Shown here: piece by piece, positions 22,339 to 33,754 of the stretch
Position numbering within the stretch: position 1 is the stretch's first letter
Layout of the letters: every line of letters starts with the position of its first letter
Origin: Dipteris shenzhenensis
Lineage: Eukaryota > Polypodiophyta > Polypodiopsida > Gleicheniales
Direction: 5' to 3' (one strand)
Length of the DNA: 64,000 bases
Assembly (NCBI GenBank): GCA_047967505.1
Contig: CM106539.1
Notes under the pieces: model-generated
What the model was told of the DNA's origin: nothing
Seen by the model: the letters and a program-made list of their open reading frames with translations, nothing else
Databases searched by the model: none
Program-made: the position numbers and the translations under genes

Positions 22339-23890
22339 TTAAACCGGTGATGGCAAAGATGGCGTTGAGCGAGGCCTCTTGGATATTCTGGCAGGCTCCT
22401 CTTCGCTCCCGCGTGCATTGATCTCCACCGGGCTGAAGGCGGACCTGCGTAATTCCAATCCACAGTCTTAGAGTGTTATCGTAAGCGACGATATCAAATT
22501 AACTTATAACTATACAGCAGTGGTGCACAATATGAAGGACACTGCACCCACCTGTCTTTTCGTTTCTCCAGGAATCGTGTCAATGACGCCTTTCTAGCAA
22601 AAGGAAGATCTGATATAGCCACAAAATCCCAAAGAAACTCATTGCTTGGTCTGCAGACCCGAAATAAAAACTCATCAAACGTAAGATAATCAGGAGGTAG
22701 AAGAAACGCGTGATACCTCTGTGAGAACGTGCACCAAACTGCTCTTTCGACCTTGAGGCCTGAAAAGGACAAGAGACTTTGGCTGTGCGGGACTCAAGAG
22801 GCAAAGTGAAGGACATTCCTGGCTCTCTTGTGCGCATGGAACCGCTCACCGCTATGGGTGTGCTTGCGGCCCCAAGCGAGTTGTGGCGTGGACCGTCCGG
22901 CCGTGAGATGTGAGGAGCACGAGCTGCCGCCGCTGCCCGCAAGAAGCATGATAGCATGTGCCTGCAGTGCGGATTACCATCGTTAGCCTGGGTGTCAACA
23001 GTCATACCACAGAATATAGTGTATATAGACATTGTCGGCCGATTAAGTCTAACCTCATTAGCCGGAACATCGTCGTGAACATGGATGATGCCTGAATAGA
23101 AGATTGTGAGCTGGGACATTGATTGTACCCGTGCATTCGAGTGGTCTGTGATGGGTTGTTGCTTGGACTGACTACATTCGATGTTGTGAGGTTCAGGGGC
23201 CCTGAACGGCTCCCGGAAGATGCATCTGCCGTTGTGCGTGGAGGTGCTGCTATATTCGTTCTGGAGAAAAAAATGCAGAATGAGGATACGTTCATAGGCG
23301 TGAAGTAAACAGAATTCAGATTCATCGAATGGTGCCCACATACAGATTGCTGCTTCAACGGGCGGAAGGTTGAGGAAGGCGATCTTGGAGGAGGGCCTGT
23401 GCCATGTGAGTCCTGCGGGGAGGCTTCGACGCTGTTTCCGGACTGGGGCATTTCATCTACTAATTCCGACTTAGAGGAGCAGCTCTGTAGAGAAGCAGAC
23501 AGAAAGTCCTTGGTGTCCGGACGCACGCCTGCGAATTTCCCGAATTTCATTCCATGAGTGCCATAGTTTGCAGTTCCCAAAATCAACGTTTAACTTAACG
23601 AGAGCCGGTTCATTGTGCAGATCCGGACGATGCCCAAGTAGTTAATCCTTCTGAAGCAGACTACATAACTTTACGATAGATCCTATTTTAGATGAGATAT
23701 CGGCCTAGTTGGGCGCATGAAAAGCACAGAGGGCAAAGGGAGAAGTAGTACCTGGAGCCGTTGTTAGCTGCGAATGAGAAGAAGCGGCGGCGAGGTGGTG
23801 AAAGAAGATTTGTTGCAATGCGCGAGAGGCGTGTTCACGGGCCTTGAGGGAGAGGGAAGCAGCAGCGACAGAAGGAGGAGGAGGCTCCAT
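22339..23890 (-). CDS. JAZ: JAZ (jasmonate ZIM-domain) transcriptional repressor, seven exons
   Basis: JAZ proteins bind MYC factors and COI1 in the nucleus and block jasmonate responses until degraded. Minus-strand exons with GT/AG borders: 23890-23752, 23528-23344, 23260-23054, 22961-22850, 22782-22717, 22609-22552, 22444-22339 (873 nt, 290 aa, stop TAA). Exon 3 carries QLTIFYSG, the TIFY signature, at about residues 158-165. Exon 4 continues it with AHAIMLLAGSGGS, split at the position usual in this family. Exon 6 encodes the Jas motif LPFARKASLTRFLEKRKDR (238-256), containing the degron and ending at the classic Jas-intron site. The PY after Jas reads PV. No clear LxLxL EAR motif is seen. 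Weak point: exon 5 needs the acceptor at 22783; the better TTTTCAG acceptor at 22760 would shift the frame by one. It could be functional or a barely broken copy. Confidence 0.88.
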
Positions 23891-24080
23891 GGAATTTGTT
23901 GAGAGAAGCGGGTATGTTTTGGAACGTCCAAACAGATGGGAATAGTTTTGTGATCACACGACCGATGATGGGTTGATGATCTACAAATTACAAATAGAAA
24001 GAGGAAACATGTGCAGAAATGAACCGCCGAATTGCCGCGTGAATGGGGAGCAGGATTTTTCCATGCGTGTGTTCCTCGCA

Positions 24081-24169
24081 CACGTTTTACTTATGTGATT
24101 GGAAATTATAGGCTCACTCGCCAATCCAAAAAAGCACACGTTGTTCACATGTTCAAAAAACCACACGTT
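24081..24169 (-). promoter_or_regulatory. Cluster of MYC-type T/G-boxes upstream of JAZ
   Basis: CACGTT (AACGTG on the gene strand) occurs at 24081-24086, 24137-24142 and 24164-24169, with CACATG at 24146-24151, about 190-280 bp upstream of the JAZ ATG. AACGTG and CACATG are known variant sites of MYC2-type bHLH factors, and JAZ genes are known MYC targets, so feedback control is a reasonable inference. No clear TATA box was found between these sites and the ATG. Confidence 0.6.
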
Positions 24170-24212
24170 GGAAATTATAGGCTCACGCAGCAGTCTAAAA
24201 ACCCACACGGTG
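24101..24212. repeat. ~69-bp tandem duplication in the JAZ upstream region
   Basis: GGAAATTATAGGCTCAC begins both units (24101 and 24170), followed by a CCA/CAG..TC..AAAAA..CACAC pattern. The second unit is partial. The duplication includes the T/G-box region. Confidence 0.75.
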
Positions 24213-25394
24213 CTAGAGATCGAGGGAGTTGTGCTACACTCGCCAAATTGCAGCCTCAATTCCAGTGTCTAAACCTCCAATCTCGTCACCATGTCCACCA
24301 ATGGAAAGCTTCTCGAGAGGATTAATATGTATAACTTAACAAGGGTGCACAAGTGCACATGGGCACTACATCAAGTGCTTTTTTTTGTCTGTAAAAAGAA
24401 TGATCTCCATAAATCCATACTAATTAGCAATTTGAAAACACAACTCAACTAACTCTTTTTAAAAATTTACACGTGGAAATTCACAAAACAAGTTTTAATC
24501 GTCCATTATAGCACTCCCTCTTAGGAGGCAATGATAATAAAGCCGCGTTGCAAAGCTACCCTTAAATTAAAGATTATCTACTTCAACATTTTAATTAATA
24601 AGGTCTATTTTGATATGTCCCTTAAATAGAATTAAGGTCAACCCTATCATGCATTCCAAGAAAACAAAGGCATATCATTTTCTCAATCCAGATTTCCCAA
24701 TTTCAATGGGAATTTTACACAACAAACCGGTTTTCATGAGCATTATATCTCACCTTTTCTGTCGGCAATGAGGGAATATGACCAGCCAAATTTTACACTT
24801 GGCATGCAATTCACACATACCAAGAAAGAGTGTGTCATGCAATATTAGGAGTGCAGATGCAATTCTTCCTTTCTTACAATTTCCTGTTGCCATTCTTTTA
24901 TATGCTCCCTTGGTTTTCTATGTATCAACTTTTTCTCTCTTTTTGCCTTGCATTTCATGCAAGATCTCAGCGTGTAATATTGACTATCTATGTAATAGTG
25001 ATTGTTGTAATGCTCAAGCTACTAATTGGGATAGTACTAATACCATGTTAGGTTGCTACATGGTTCTATTGTATTATGTTGATTGGGCTAGGGATACCAC
25101 ATGTCAAGCAAGCCCTAGGTTTTGAGGTAGCTCACTACTACTGCCTACATATCACAAATGCATGAAATCTGATGGAGGGGCAAGTCAAGGAGCTGCTGAG
25201 GATTATAGGGTGTAGATACTGCTATAGGGTTCAAAGGCTGAGATGGCCACGATGTGCTAGCTATGGCACACAGCTATCATATTGAAAAGAGCTAGAAAGA
25301 GTTGGGCAGCTCTATAGACGGATAGGCAAATTATGAGAGCAAATCTAGGGCACAACGGCCAAGAAGTTGTAGAATCCCAAGAAGTCTTATCTCT
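24213..25394. other. AT-rich intergenic DNA
   Basis: No gene was recognised. A stretch near 25078 (YYVDWARDTT in the plus frame) faintly recalls copia RNase H but is too short to call. Confidence 0.4.
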
Positions 25395-25670
25395 TTGTAG
25401 TAAAAAGAATAACTAGATACCTGTATGTACATAGATTATGGATTGCATAACACCAAGCCATCCAAGTTACACTTCCATGGATACATTGATGTTGATTGGG
25501 CAAGATCTGCTAGACTAAGTGGAAACACCTTCAATCTTGGCTCCATCACTTTGTGATGACAAAGTAAGGTGCAACAATAGTGGTATTGTCTCCCATTGCA
25601 GTAGAGTTTAGAGGGTCCACCAATGCTACATGTGTTGAGATATGGTGCCATGAGCACATAGATTAAAGGC
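25395..25670 (+). pseudogene. Ty1/copia RNase H relic
   Basis: The plus strand reads a diverged RT-RNase H boundary: YIDYGLHN, then LHFHGYIDVDWARSARLSGNTFNLGS, which matches the copia pattern LHGYTDADWAG..RRSTSGYVFSLGS. After this, frameshifts and stops follow and the 3' part of RNase H is missing. Confidence 0.7.
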
Positions 25671-25732
25671 TAAGATATGGTATAGGAAAGAATTAAAGTA
25701 GCCACGCTAGGATGTGGACTACATGATGTGGA

Positions 25733-26008
25733 GATGTGGATCAAGGATATCCACAAGGAGAGATGTGGATCAGAGGATTCCACAAGTGTTGACTATTCTA
25801 AGGCACTCTCTATATAAGAGGCCTATCATGTATTGTTGAGAGAGAAATGCACATACACTCAAGATTCTATTTATGAGTCCAAGCTAATCTATCTTGGAAC
25901 CTAATTGACTTGAGGTACATGTCATGAGCACTCTTTTCATCATATTTCCACATAGGTTCCATCCACCTTAGAGCACTCCATAGATCCTGAGGCACACATG
26001 TTTTCTCA
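25733..26008 (+). repeat. Probable LTR 3' part of a decayed retrotransposon
   Basis: A TATA-like CTATATAAGAGG at 25809-25820 and an end in CA directly before a tRNA-iMet-type primer-binding site argue for an LTR. The start is not fixed; TGTTGA at 25787 is one candidate. Near 25733-25786 two tandem units of AGATGTGGATCA..TCCACAAG occur. Confidence 0.5.
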
Positions 26009-26020
26009 TGGTATCAAAGC
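26009..26020 (+). other. Primer-binding site, tRNA-iMet type
   Basis: TGGTATCAAAGC differs by one base from the plant consensus TGGTATCAGAGC complementary to the 3' end of initiator tRNA-Met, and sits immediately after the LTR end. Confidence 0.75.
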
Positions 26021-26883
26021 CTAGGTCTAGTCTCCTAGATTAGTTGTAGGCACGTTGTAGGCTTGCCTTAGGAGCACAGGTTAGTTTTAGTTTTAGATTG
26101 AGAGAATTCCATCCATGAGAATTTGAGATATTTCCGTTCTTGTGAGAGCTAGATCAATTTCTTTGATTGTGTGTGTGAGAGAGAGATAGATTCATGTTCA
26201 TGCCTCTTGAGTGATTGTTCATGTTAGAGATTTGCTGAGAGATCCTTGTGTTTGAGAGAGATTTGAGAGAAAAGATTTCAAGAGGGAGAGAGAGCCTGAA
26301 GCTCTACCTACACCCATCTCCAATGTCAGAGCAACCGCCTATCTACTCAGCCAAGCTACTCTTTACCAGCAGCTTCTATAGATCTAATAACAACTCCAAG
26401 ATGCCCACGCTCCAGGAAAAATGGCACATGCAATAGACCGCATTTGCATCAATGGTGGGCAAATGACCTACAGTATTGAACGGGCGATGGCAAACTAGCC
26501 CGAGCTCAAAAACACATAAGGGAGCGTTGATTACTCCTCGACGGCCTCACGAGACTACATTCCTATGATGACCATCTAGAGCAGAGTAGTGCTTCCGGAC
26601 GTGAACAGCTCCCACAAGTTGCCATGGACGGGCTCCGATACCCAGCGCTCCATAGCCAGCAGAAGCACTAGCCCAACTAGCTACTCTAGCAACCGGCTTC
26701 AAAGTTCACGACAACAGCTCCAATAGTGGCTCCCTCGACTCTATGCCAGGCTTTGCCATGCATCCATTCGGCTCGATACTGCCCTCAGTGACAGATGACT
26801 TAGCGCGTACGGAACAACCAAGCTCTCCTCTCCCCGAGGCGCTCTCCGTTTCCCAAGGTCTCAGAAAAGACACAAGGATAGGA
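26021..26883 (+). other. Leader and decayed internal region of the LTR element
   Basis: Leader-like AG-rich DNA is followed by a CpG-richer part (26440-26880). One frame (about 26672-26890) stays open with Ser/Pro-rich composition (SSPLPEALSVSQGLRKDT). No gag domain was recognised, so assignment to the preceding LTR rests on position only. Confidence 0.3.
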
Positions 26884-27066
26884 CTTAACCTTGGTTAAGT
26901 TTATCTGACCTCGAGTGTGCAGAGGATAAGGACACGTGGCAGATAATATTTTTAACCGTGGTTAGGCTCAACTAACCTTGATTAGCCTAGGTGTGGTTAG
27001 ACCCAAGTCTGGTCAACTCAACCCACACTAAACCATGGTTAGATTTAAGTTCAGGATTGGTTAACT
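26884..27066. repeat. Cluster of AACC-GGTT palindromes
   Basis: CTTAACCTTGGTTAAG (26884-26899) is a perfect 7-bp inverted repeat with a 2-base centre. TAACCGTGGTTA (26953-26964), TAACCTTGATTAG, AAACCATGGTTAG and GGTTAAC follow within 180 bp. Their function is unknown; GGTTAA cores also resemble GT-element sites. Confidence 0.7.
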
Positions 27067-27497
27067 GCCACATAAGCATGCACATTCAGCAGTGCCACCC
27101 AAGCACAGTCCCTTTGTAAGCACAGGCTTGTATGCAACATATGAACCCCTGTGCCACATCATCAAGGGCCATTTCTTGAGTGATCACAACTTCGACAAGG
27201 CGTAACTTCCAATCCAAGAAGAGTTTGGACACTCTCCAAAAAGGAAAAGTGATCGTCTTTTTGAGCTCTACGCATCTGTCAAGTTAGAATGATTGTTTGT
27301 AATTAGACATTGCCGTCGAAGCAAAACTAAGCTCATGGTAAGACCTTTGCAACAAATGCTAAAGCAACGCATGAACACAAAAAGCATGCCGAAAGCACAA
27401 GTGCATGAGATGACCATAGCACAAATCATGGCATCCACAAATAAAGCATTAACGCACATGGAAGAAAAAAGAATGGCATGCATCAAGCTATATCAAG

Positions 27498-27834
27498 CAA
27501 AGTTATAGGACTCTCTGTTTGATGACAATTTGTAGAGTATTTTGAGCTAATTGTAAAGGTATCCAATGTATCACTCTTCTCTTTGGTGCAGATAGGCTCG
27601 TTGAGCTTATGGCCTTGGCGAATCCCTTCCTTCTCCCTATGCTTGAGTACAACATCACTTGGGATGTTACCATCTTCATTCTCATCTAAAGGAGGAAATT
27701 ATGGTGTGTTCTCTTGGCATAAAAGCTTATTTTTAATGTTCATTTGCCTGTGATAAAGATCTATGCCACTAAGATTGGAAGTAGTAGGAAGTGAAGAGGT
27801 GCATGAAGTTTATTACCCCCAACTTCATGTCATA
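27498..27834 (+). repeat. Truncated solo fragment of a Tat-type LTR
   Basis: It matches the 3' end of the LTRs at 56173-56618 and 62905-63350: AAGTTATAGG, the TTCTCCCTATGCTTGA stretch, and the terminal TTACCCCCAACTTCATGTCA. About 120 bp present in the full LTRs are missing here. The terminal CACA reads CATA. It shows that the younger Ty3 family has older members nearby. Confidence 0.88.
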
Positions 27835-28330
27835 ATACTATATAGCAGAGATAATAGAATGAGTGCTATATAGCTGATTCAGTATGCTTGGAAGAATAGA
27901 CTGCTTATTCTATAGTAGAGATAATGTACATAGTACATAGTATGAGTTATATAGCTCATACAGTATGCTTGGAAGAATAGACTGATTGCTATATAGCAGG
28001 TATAATGTACATAGCACATAGCATGACCTATGGAGCTTATTCAGTAGGCTGAGAGAATAGAGTGAGTGTATCTACCAGAGATAAAGTACATAGCACACAT
28101 TATGAGCTATATAGCTCATTCAGTATACTTGAAACATGAAATAAAGCAATATATCATAGAAATAATGTATAGCACATAGTATGAACTATATAATATAGCT
28201 GATTAAGAATGCTCAAAAGAATAGATTACATTCTATATATCAAAGATATTATACATAGCAAACTATATGAGATATATAGCTCATGTAGAATGCATGAGTG
28301 ATTAGATTAAGTGCTATATATCACAAATAA
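27835..28330. repeat. ~80-bp diverged tandem array
   Basis: About six units, each with a GAGCTATATAGCTCATTCAGTA-like start, a GAAGAATAGA centre and an ATAATGTACATAGCACATAG-like end, follow the LTR fragment directly. Units differ by substitutions and small indels. The palindromic core is AGCTATATAGCT. Confidence 0.85.
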
Positions 28331-28348
28331 AAAATAAAATAAAATCAT

Positions 28349-28610
28349 TTGGGAGACACCTTGGCATCATCAACCCTTTTCTGTAGTTCTTGTACATCAT
28401 CTTTGGTATGTAACCTTCGGAACATTTGTAACAACTATTCTCGATCATCATCCTCTCTAAGACTAAACAGTTTAGCTTGGATCATGTTCATCTGTGTCCT
28501 CTACTATGGGACAATAGCATTAGATATGCTCTTTTTGTACTCTGCACAAAGGATCTTCACACTGTTATGCAACATTACTAGTTTGTGTAGGACTGATTCA
28601 AAAGGCCTTC
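28349..28610 (-). pseudogene. Coiled-coil-like coding relic
   Basis: One minus-strand frame reads a hydrophilic, helix-prone sequence (KLVMLHNSVKILCAEYKKS, then IQAKLFSLREDDDRE, QMFRRLHTKDDVQELQKR). It is interrupted only by three TAG stops that each stand where Gln would fit. The protein family is unknown. It may be part of a retrotransposon gag or a host gene. Confidence 0.35.
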
Positions 28611-28761
28611 AGTAAGTGTGAAGGAAATGATGAGCTGGTCTATCACTCTTTAGCATTGAAGACTTCTAGTTCATAATTTTATGACCATAGCCTCAATGTC
28701 AATGTTACACATTGGAGGGGCACTCTGACCAATCATATGCGCCTTGGTATCCTCTCCTTAA

Positions 28762-29458
28762 GTGTCAGGTATGAGGCTAGGTATTTTAACCCTAAAAGGG
28801 TATGGTTGGAATAGGTCCAAGGGAGATACAAACAGGTTCGAAAGACATCAGCCTTGCAGACTAGGAGTCTATATTTGCATGTCCCAAACCAGTTTCTGGG
28901 AAGAAGAAAATAAAGTCATATCATGTACATTGCCGAGAAGCTTGTGCGGCGTCACTATGAAGTCTATCAAGAGGGGCCACCCAATTACAAAATTGGGCTA
29001 TTTTTTGCAAAGTCCTTTTCCTTGGAGAACTGCAAGTCAACGCGCAAAGAGTTGAGGACATGCAGCTTCTCACCAAATGTTGCATGGGCTCCATTTGTAG
29101 AGAGTGCAATGGAACATGCTAAGGTCTAAGGGCATCTAGGTGCAAAGCGTTGCAAGAGGTGGGAAGAGAATATGAGATCTTTACATGGTGTGTTCCCTTC
29201 ACCCAATGTAAAACCTATCATTTCCACAACACCAGTGAAAAACCTAATTTATATGAGCCCAGAATTCCAAAAAAAAACGAAGATGGCATTGCTGGAATGA
29301 TAAGTGCAGCTGAGATTAGGTTGGAATGTCTAAAGTCCATGCTTGATGAGGAATTCCAGGTTCTTGAGATCGCTAGCTGGGACTTGTATAGAGTAGAAGG
29401 CAAGCGACCTAAGTTTCATGAAGCACAAAGTTCAAAAGCTGAAAGGGGCACACCTTGA
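28762..29458 (+). other. Overlapping uncharacterised ORFs
   Basis: Three plus-strand frames (28762-29055, 28923-29129, 29150-29458) have mixed, protein-like composition, for example YIAEKLVRRHYEVYQEGPPN and ISAAEIRLECLKSMLDEEF. They could be pieces of one frameshifted gene. No domain was recognised. Confidence 0.2.
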
Positions 29459-32400
29459 TAACATAAAGGTCTACTGATTGATTGAGTCATTCTTGCTTCA
29501 AGTCACAGCCAAATTTAAACATGAAATGCAATGGTATCCTCCAAAGGGTATGGCCGTATTAATTCCCTTGAAGTTCTTCATCAAATGTAGGAGGAAGGAG
29601 TGATCCAAGGTAAAATAACGATTGGCCACATTCTTTTAATGCACGCCAGTGAAGGCAAGCAAATTCATGGTTGCATTATGAACTCTAAACTTTAGTCATA
29701 TGTTATTGTGGGACTCCTTTCATAAGTATGTACGGGAACTGTAAAGTCCTAAGGTGTTTTCCCTAACATACTGAAGAAACATCTAGACCACTTTGTCACT
29801 GTAGTTTTTTGTATTATCCTTAATTTTTGAAACTAAAATCATGATTTTCATCAACACACAATACTTTAAAATTGGAAGCATTGTTTTCAATGACAAGATG
29901 AAGTCTCACAACATATTTTTATGTAGGATCATTAGAACATAATTTGTCTTTTGAACGTGGGAGAAATGATTGTGTGTCATACCTCTTTGCTAATATTTGT
30001 AGTCTTAGTAGCTGGCTGTCCCAAGACCAAAATTGAGCTATCAAAATAGCAAGGAGCCGTGACAATGTGCCAATTAGAGTGGGGGAGGAGTGGGGTTAGA
30101 GCACTTTGCCTACTGATTGGAAACATTGAAAGATACTTTTTATCATGCGATCACTTCCACAAGTCAAAGTATCAAGACATTGATTTCATGTTTGAAAAGA
30201 TTTTTGATAAGATTGTGTGTTCTCATTCCTAAACGAGTGAGCTGGTGTCATACTTTTCTACTTGATTATTATGGATTCCTTTTACCCCTAGACCATAGTC
30301 ACTTGTATGAAGAAATAAACATCCTAGGAATTGGGGGTAAGGGGATGTTATTAGTTCTTTCCCTAGAGACTTTATCGGTCATACTTAGAAAAGGAATTGA
30401 AAGATTCAGAAGTAAAACAATGTAAGTATTTGGCAAAAGTATGTAGATGAGTTTTTCTCTTGATGTAGATTTCATATCGATTTTCAATAGTGTGTGTAGA
30501 GTAGATTATGTGAAAAGGCTAGATCTTTAATGAAATCAAGTAACCACTCCAAGGAATAATTATTGTAGAGAGGATATAGTTTTGAACACTCAGAGAAGAG
30601 GATGAATTCAGCCTTCGAGAGTGATTTCTTCGAGCAGATTGTGTGATGCATCACAATCTTTGTTCATGTACTCTTGCACTTTGTAGCTTAATTCTCTCTC
30701 AAAAGTACAAACAATTTCTTAGAAGCATGTTTGGAAAGAAAAAAATATGTTTTCCAAACACATTGTAGATGAAGATAGTCATGACCTACGAATCAAAGAC
30801 ACAATCATTGATTAAGGGATGTAGGACCTACAAACCACGAAGTGCTTGACATGTTTTCCAAGATAATTTCTTTTGATTGATTGGTTCTGTGTTTGTGTAG
30901 GCCATTGAGGAGAGACTCTTTATCAGCGTGGTGATTGGTTGGTAGCCCAAAACGAAATTATAATAGAGGTGAAAACAAAATAGCTTTTCTTTCTCTCCTT
31001 AATCTTTCACCTTGTGGCACATTCTTGCCCTCAACATTGCTATCGATTAGTTGATTATGTTTCTTTTTTGCTTTTTTTCTTTAGTTATGTTTGACATAGT
31101 CTCATATTTCTACATAACATATCAATATCTCAACTTTTTGTTCCTTGATAATAGATGGCTATTAGACATCCACATAGTGCCGTATTTGGTCTTTCGGCAT
31201 AATATGCTGATCATTTGATTCATCATATAATATGAGTCATTTTTTGGACCATACATGTGTGTATGGTGCTTGTCTTTCTGCACTAGGTCGTATCACTTGG
31301 TTATAAGTGTGGTTCGATAAGTAAGTCTACATTTTGACATTTGATCATAATACTTGACTTTCAATGTCGTTATAAGAGCTCCTTCTCCTTCTTTTCAAGT
31401 TATAATGACTTTGGAAGGTGGTGAATTGCTTGGTGGTTTGTGTGTTCTTTGGGTTGCAAAATCGGCAAGAGCAGCAAGAGCTCAAGGAATGTCACAATAG
31501 TTGTTGTTAATATCTTGTCTCTATCTTGTGAAGAAATCCATAAGGCTACTCTATCTTCTCCAAAGCTCCTCCATCTTCTATAAAGATGTTCAATCTGTCC
31601 AAGGTTCTACTCATCCTCTGTAGGCTTCTTGATCCTCTACATAATCCTCTCTATTGGCTTCTCTCAGCTCTTGTTGCTGATTGCCCACAGGTTGCTCCTT
31701 TTATGGCAATTGCATTTTCGTGGAATCTCTTATTATTACTACCTTCTCTTAGAGTTGAACTCAGTTTTAGGTGTTGAGATGTCAGAGTAGCTCATTCGTG
31801 CTAGGCTTCAAAAGACTTTATGGTTTTCAATCTTGTTGGTGATAGCGTAGTTGTTTTAGATGTGAGTTTGGACATGTTTCTAGATTCATCTCTTAGAAAA
31901 TCAGGCATGTACCACTCTTGAGCTTGATAGCATGCTAGAATGCAATAATTCCTAATTGATTATCTACCCTATGGAGTGGAACAAATGCAAACCAAATGAA
32001 GGACTTTGAACCAAAGGAGAGTCCTAAGTAGGTCTAACTTGTATGAACATGTCACTCACAAGAACACTTAGATCTAAGACAAAGAACTATCAATCTCATG
32101 AAATAGTACCTCACACACGTACTCATATGTGCAACAAACTTGCTACTAAAATAACTTAGTTTGAAGCTTGAAGATACCTTTCAAATCTACCTTATACCCT
32201 ACTCAACTACGTGATCTCAGTGGCATCGTTGAAAGTATAGCAATGCCCCAATGGGGTCATATTATAGGAGAGAAGCTAGTCTTTCCCCTCCCTCCAAATC
32301 TAGTCCTCGAGGCCTCATTGGCTGGTTGACCTAGTCTATTAGATAACTAGTCAGGCTTCCAAGTTGGCTTGTAGTAGGTGTTTTTGGAGTGTATGTGGTG

Positions 32401-32530
32401 ACCTCCCCATTTGTGAGCCCTCAAAGCAAACGGGAGGTGCACTTGTGTATGTTACATGACATGTTAGCATTGATTTAGGATGCCACAAGGGTTGATCTGA
32501 GGTGGAACATACAGTTGCCACATGGACAAC
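29459..32530. other. Intergenic DNA without recognisable genes
   Basis: AT-rich. One frame at 30117-30425 (102 aa, Leu-rich, no domain) is the longest and is probably chance. Confidence 0.4.
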
Positions 32531-32610
32531 ACATTGGTTGTCATGTGGGCAGCATACAAATAAAGAAAACACATTGGTTTTCATGTGGGCAACATACAAA
32601 TAAAGAAAAC
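32531..32610 (+). repeat. 40-bp tandem duplication
   Basis: Two adjacent units beginning ACATTGGTTGTCATGTGGGC differ at two positions. Similar CATGTGGGCAGC motifs lie just outside. Confidence 0.9.
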
Positions 32611-32856
32611 ACAAGAAAATGGGTTGCCACATGGGCAGCATGTAGGTTGCCATGTGGGTAGACCGTAGTATAATTATAAGAATACATGGACATATTTAGA
32701 GCTCTTGGTGGAGAGATCCTATACAGAGTAGACATGGGGCAATGGTCAAAGCAGTTTGGAGGAGATCAAGATGCTTGGAACATGGCGATAGCATCCAAGG
32801 TGCATATGTAGGTCTGTGTGGTCATTTTGGAGCAAATACGATGAGGCATAGCAGCA

Positions 32857-32858
<2 letters not shown>

Positions 32859-32912
<54 letters not shown>
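32859..32912. repeat. (AG)n microsatellite
   Basis: An uninterrupted AG run of about 52 bp, the longest in the window. Frames through it (RERERE / SLSLSL) are artefacts. Confidence 0.97.
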
Positions 32913-32914
<2 letters not shown>

Positions 32915-33283
32915 CATCTTCACCATAGATGCTATAATCAAGCTTCATAATTTCTTGTGCTTCCTCAAACATACTAGGGATCTTCAATCCTTGCATATAA
33001 GGCCTTCAACCTTGCATTGTAATTTTCTTCTAGCCATGACATCTATGAGATATTTGAAAGCTGTCCATGTGCCCCACCCAAGGACTAGTCAAGGGAATGG
33101 TTCCTGGACCCTATGCGATTTTGTATATTCATATATTGTATGCGATTTGCAAACTTGCACATAGTTTTACTGTGAGACAGAAGGTTATGCTAGCTCTACA
33201 GTGCAAGCATGCTAAAGGCACAACATAAGCTAGTTAATGAAATGCTTTAAAATCAATTGTTGCTAGAGTAGATAAATAGTATG

Positions 33284-33754
33284 CACAAGAGAGAGATGGA
33301 GACCACAAAAAAGGGCTAAAAAAGATTGCATAATTTGAAGGCCAAGGTGATGGAGGACACGAAGAGGATGCTATTAGGTGATGCCTAAACTCATGTCATG
33401 TGCTTGTCAACTTTGTGAATGGGAGTCTGATGCATTGCTTTGAGTTGAATCCCTCATTGGTAATGTCCAATCTTATGGTTTGGGCAATTGTGTGCTACAA
33501 TACCAACATTTACATACAATCTCAGTGCATCACGGATGAAACAATGGGATGCAATATGAACTTCATAGAAAAATAAAGTCCTACAATCTGACAAGAAGAA
33601 CCTAATGATTGAAGTTGCGAGAAGATGCTAGCATTAATGTTTGGAATGGCAGAGGTGCGAGCTGAGTAAGATGAGGATGGAGGCATCAGAGTCTTAAAGA
33701 GAGAGGTGCCAAGAGTCATAGGCTCGAATTCGCACATTCTCCATTGTTGCAATC
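33284..33754. repeat. Mosaic repeat block A, copy 2 (empty site for the copia element)
   Basis: It matches 2085-2559. To its left lies unrelated, uninterrupted sequence (ATAAATAGTATG), so this copy shows the locus without the copia insertion. To its right 468 bp (33755-34222) have no counterpart in copy 1, which has 3498 different bases there. I see no gene in those 468 bp. Confidence 0.85.

Noticed and set aside
22580-23341. A 253-residue minus-strand ORF as a continuous gene
   Set aside because: It runs through introns of the JAZ gene; only the exon 3 part and pieces of exons 4 and 5 are coding, partly in another frame.
27835-28330. CRISPR-like array
   Set aside because: Units are diverged throughout without a repeat-spacer pattern, and the DNA is eukaryotic.
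32742-33164. A 140-residue ORF containing RERERE
   Set aside because: It is driven by the AG microsatellite; no domain flanks it.
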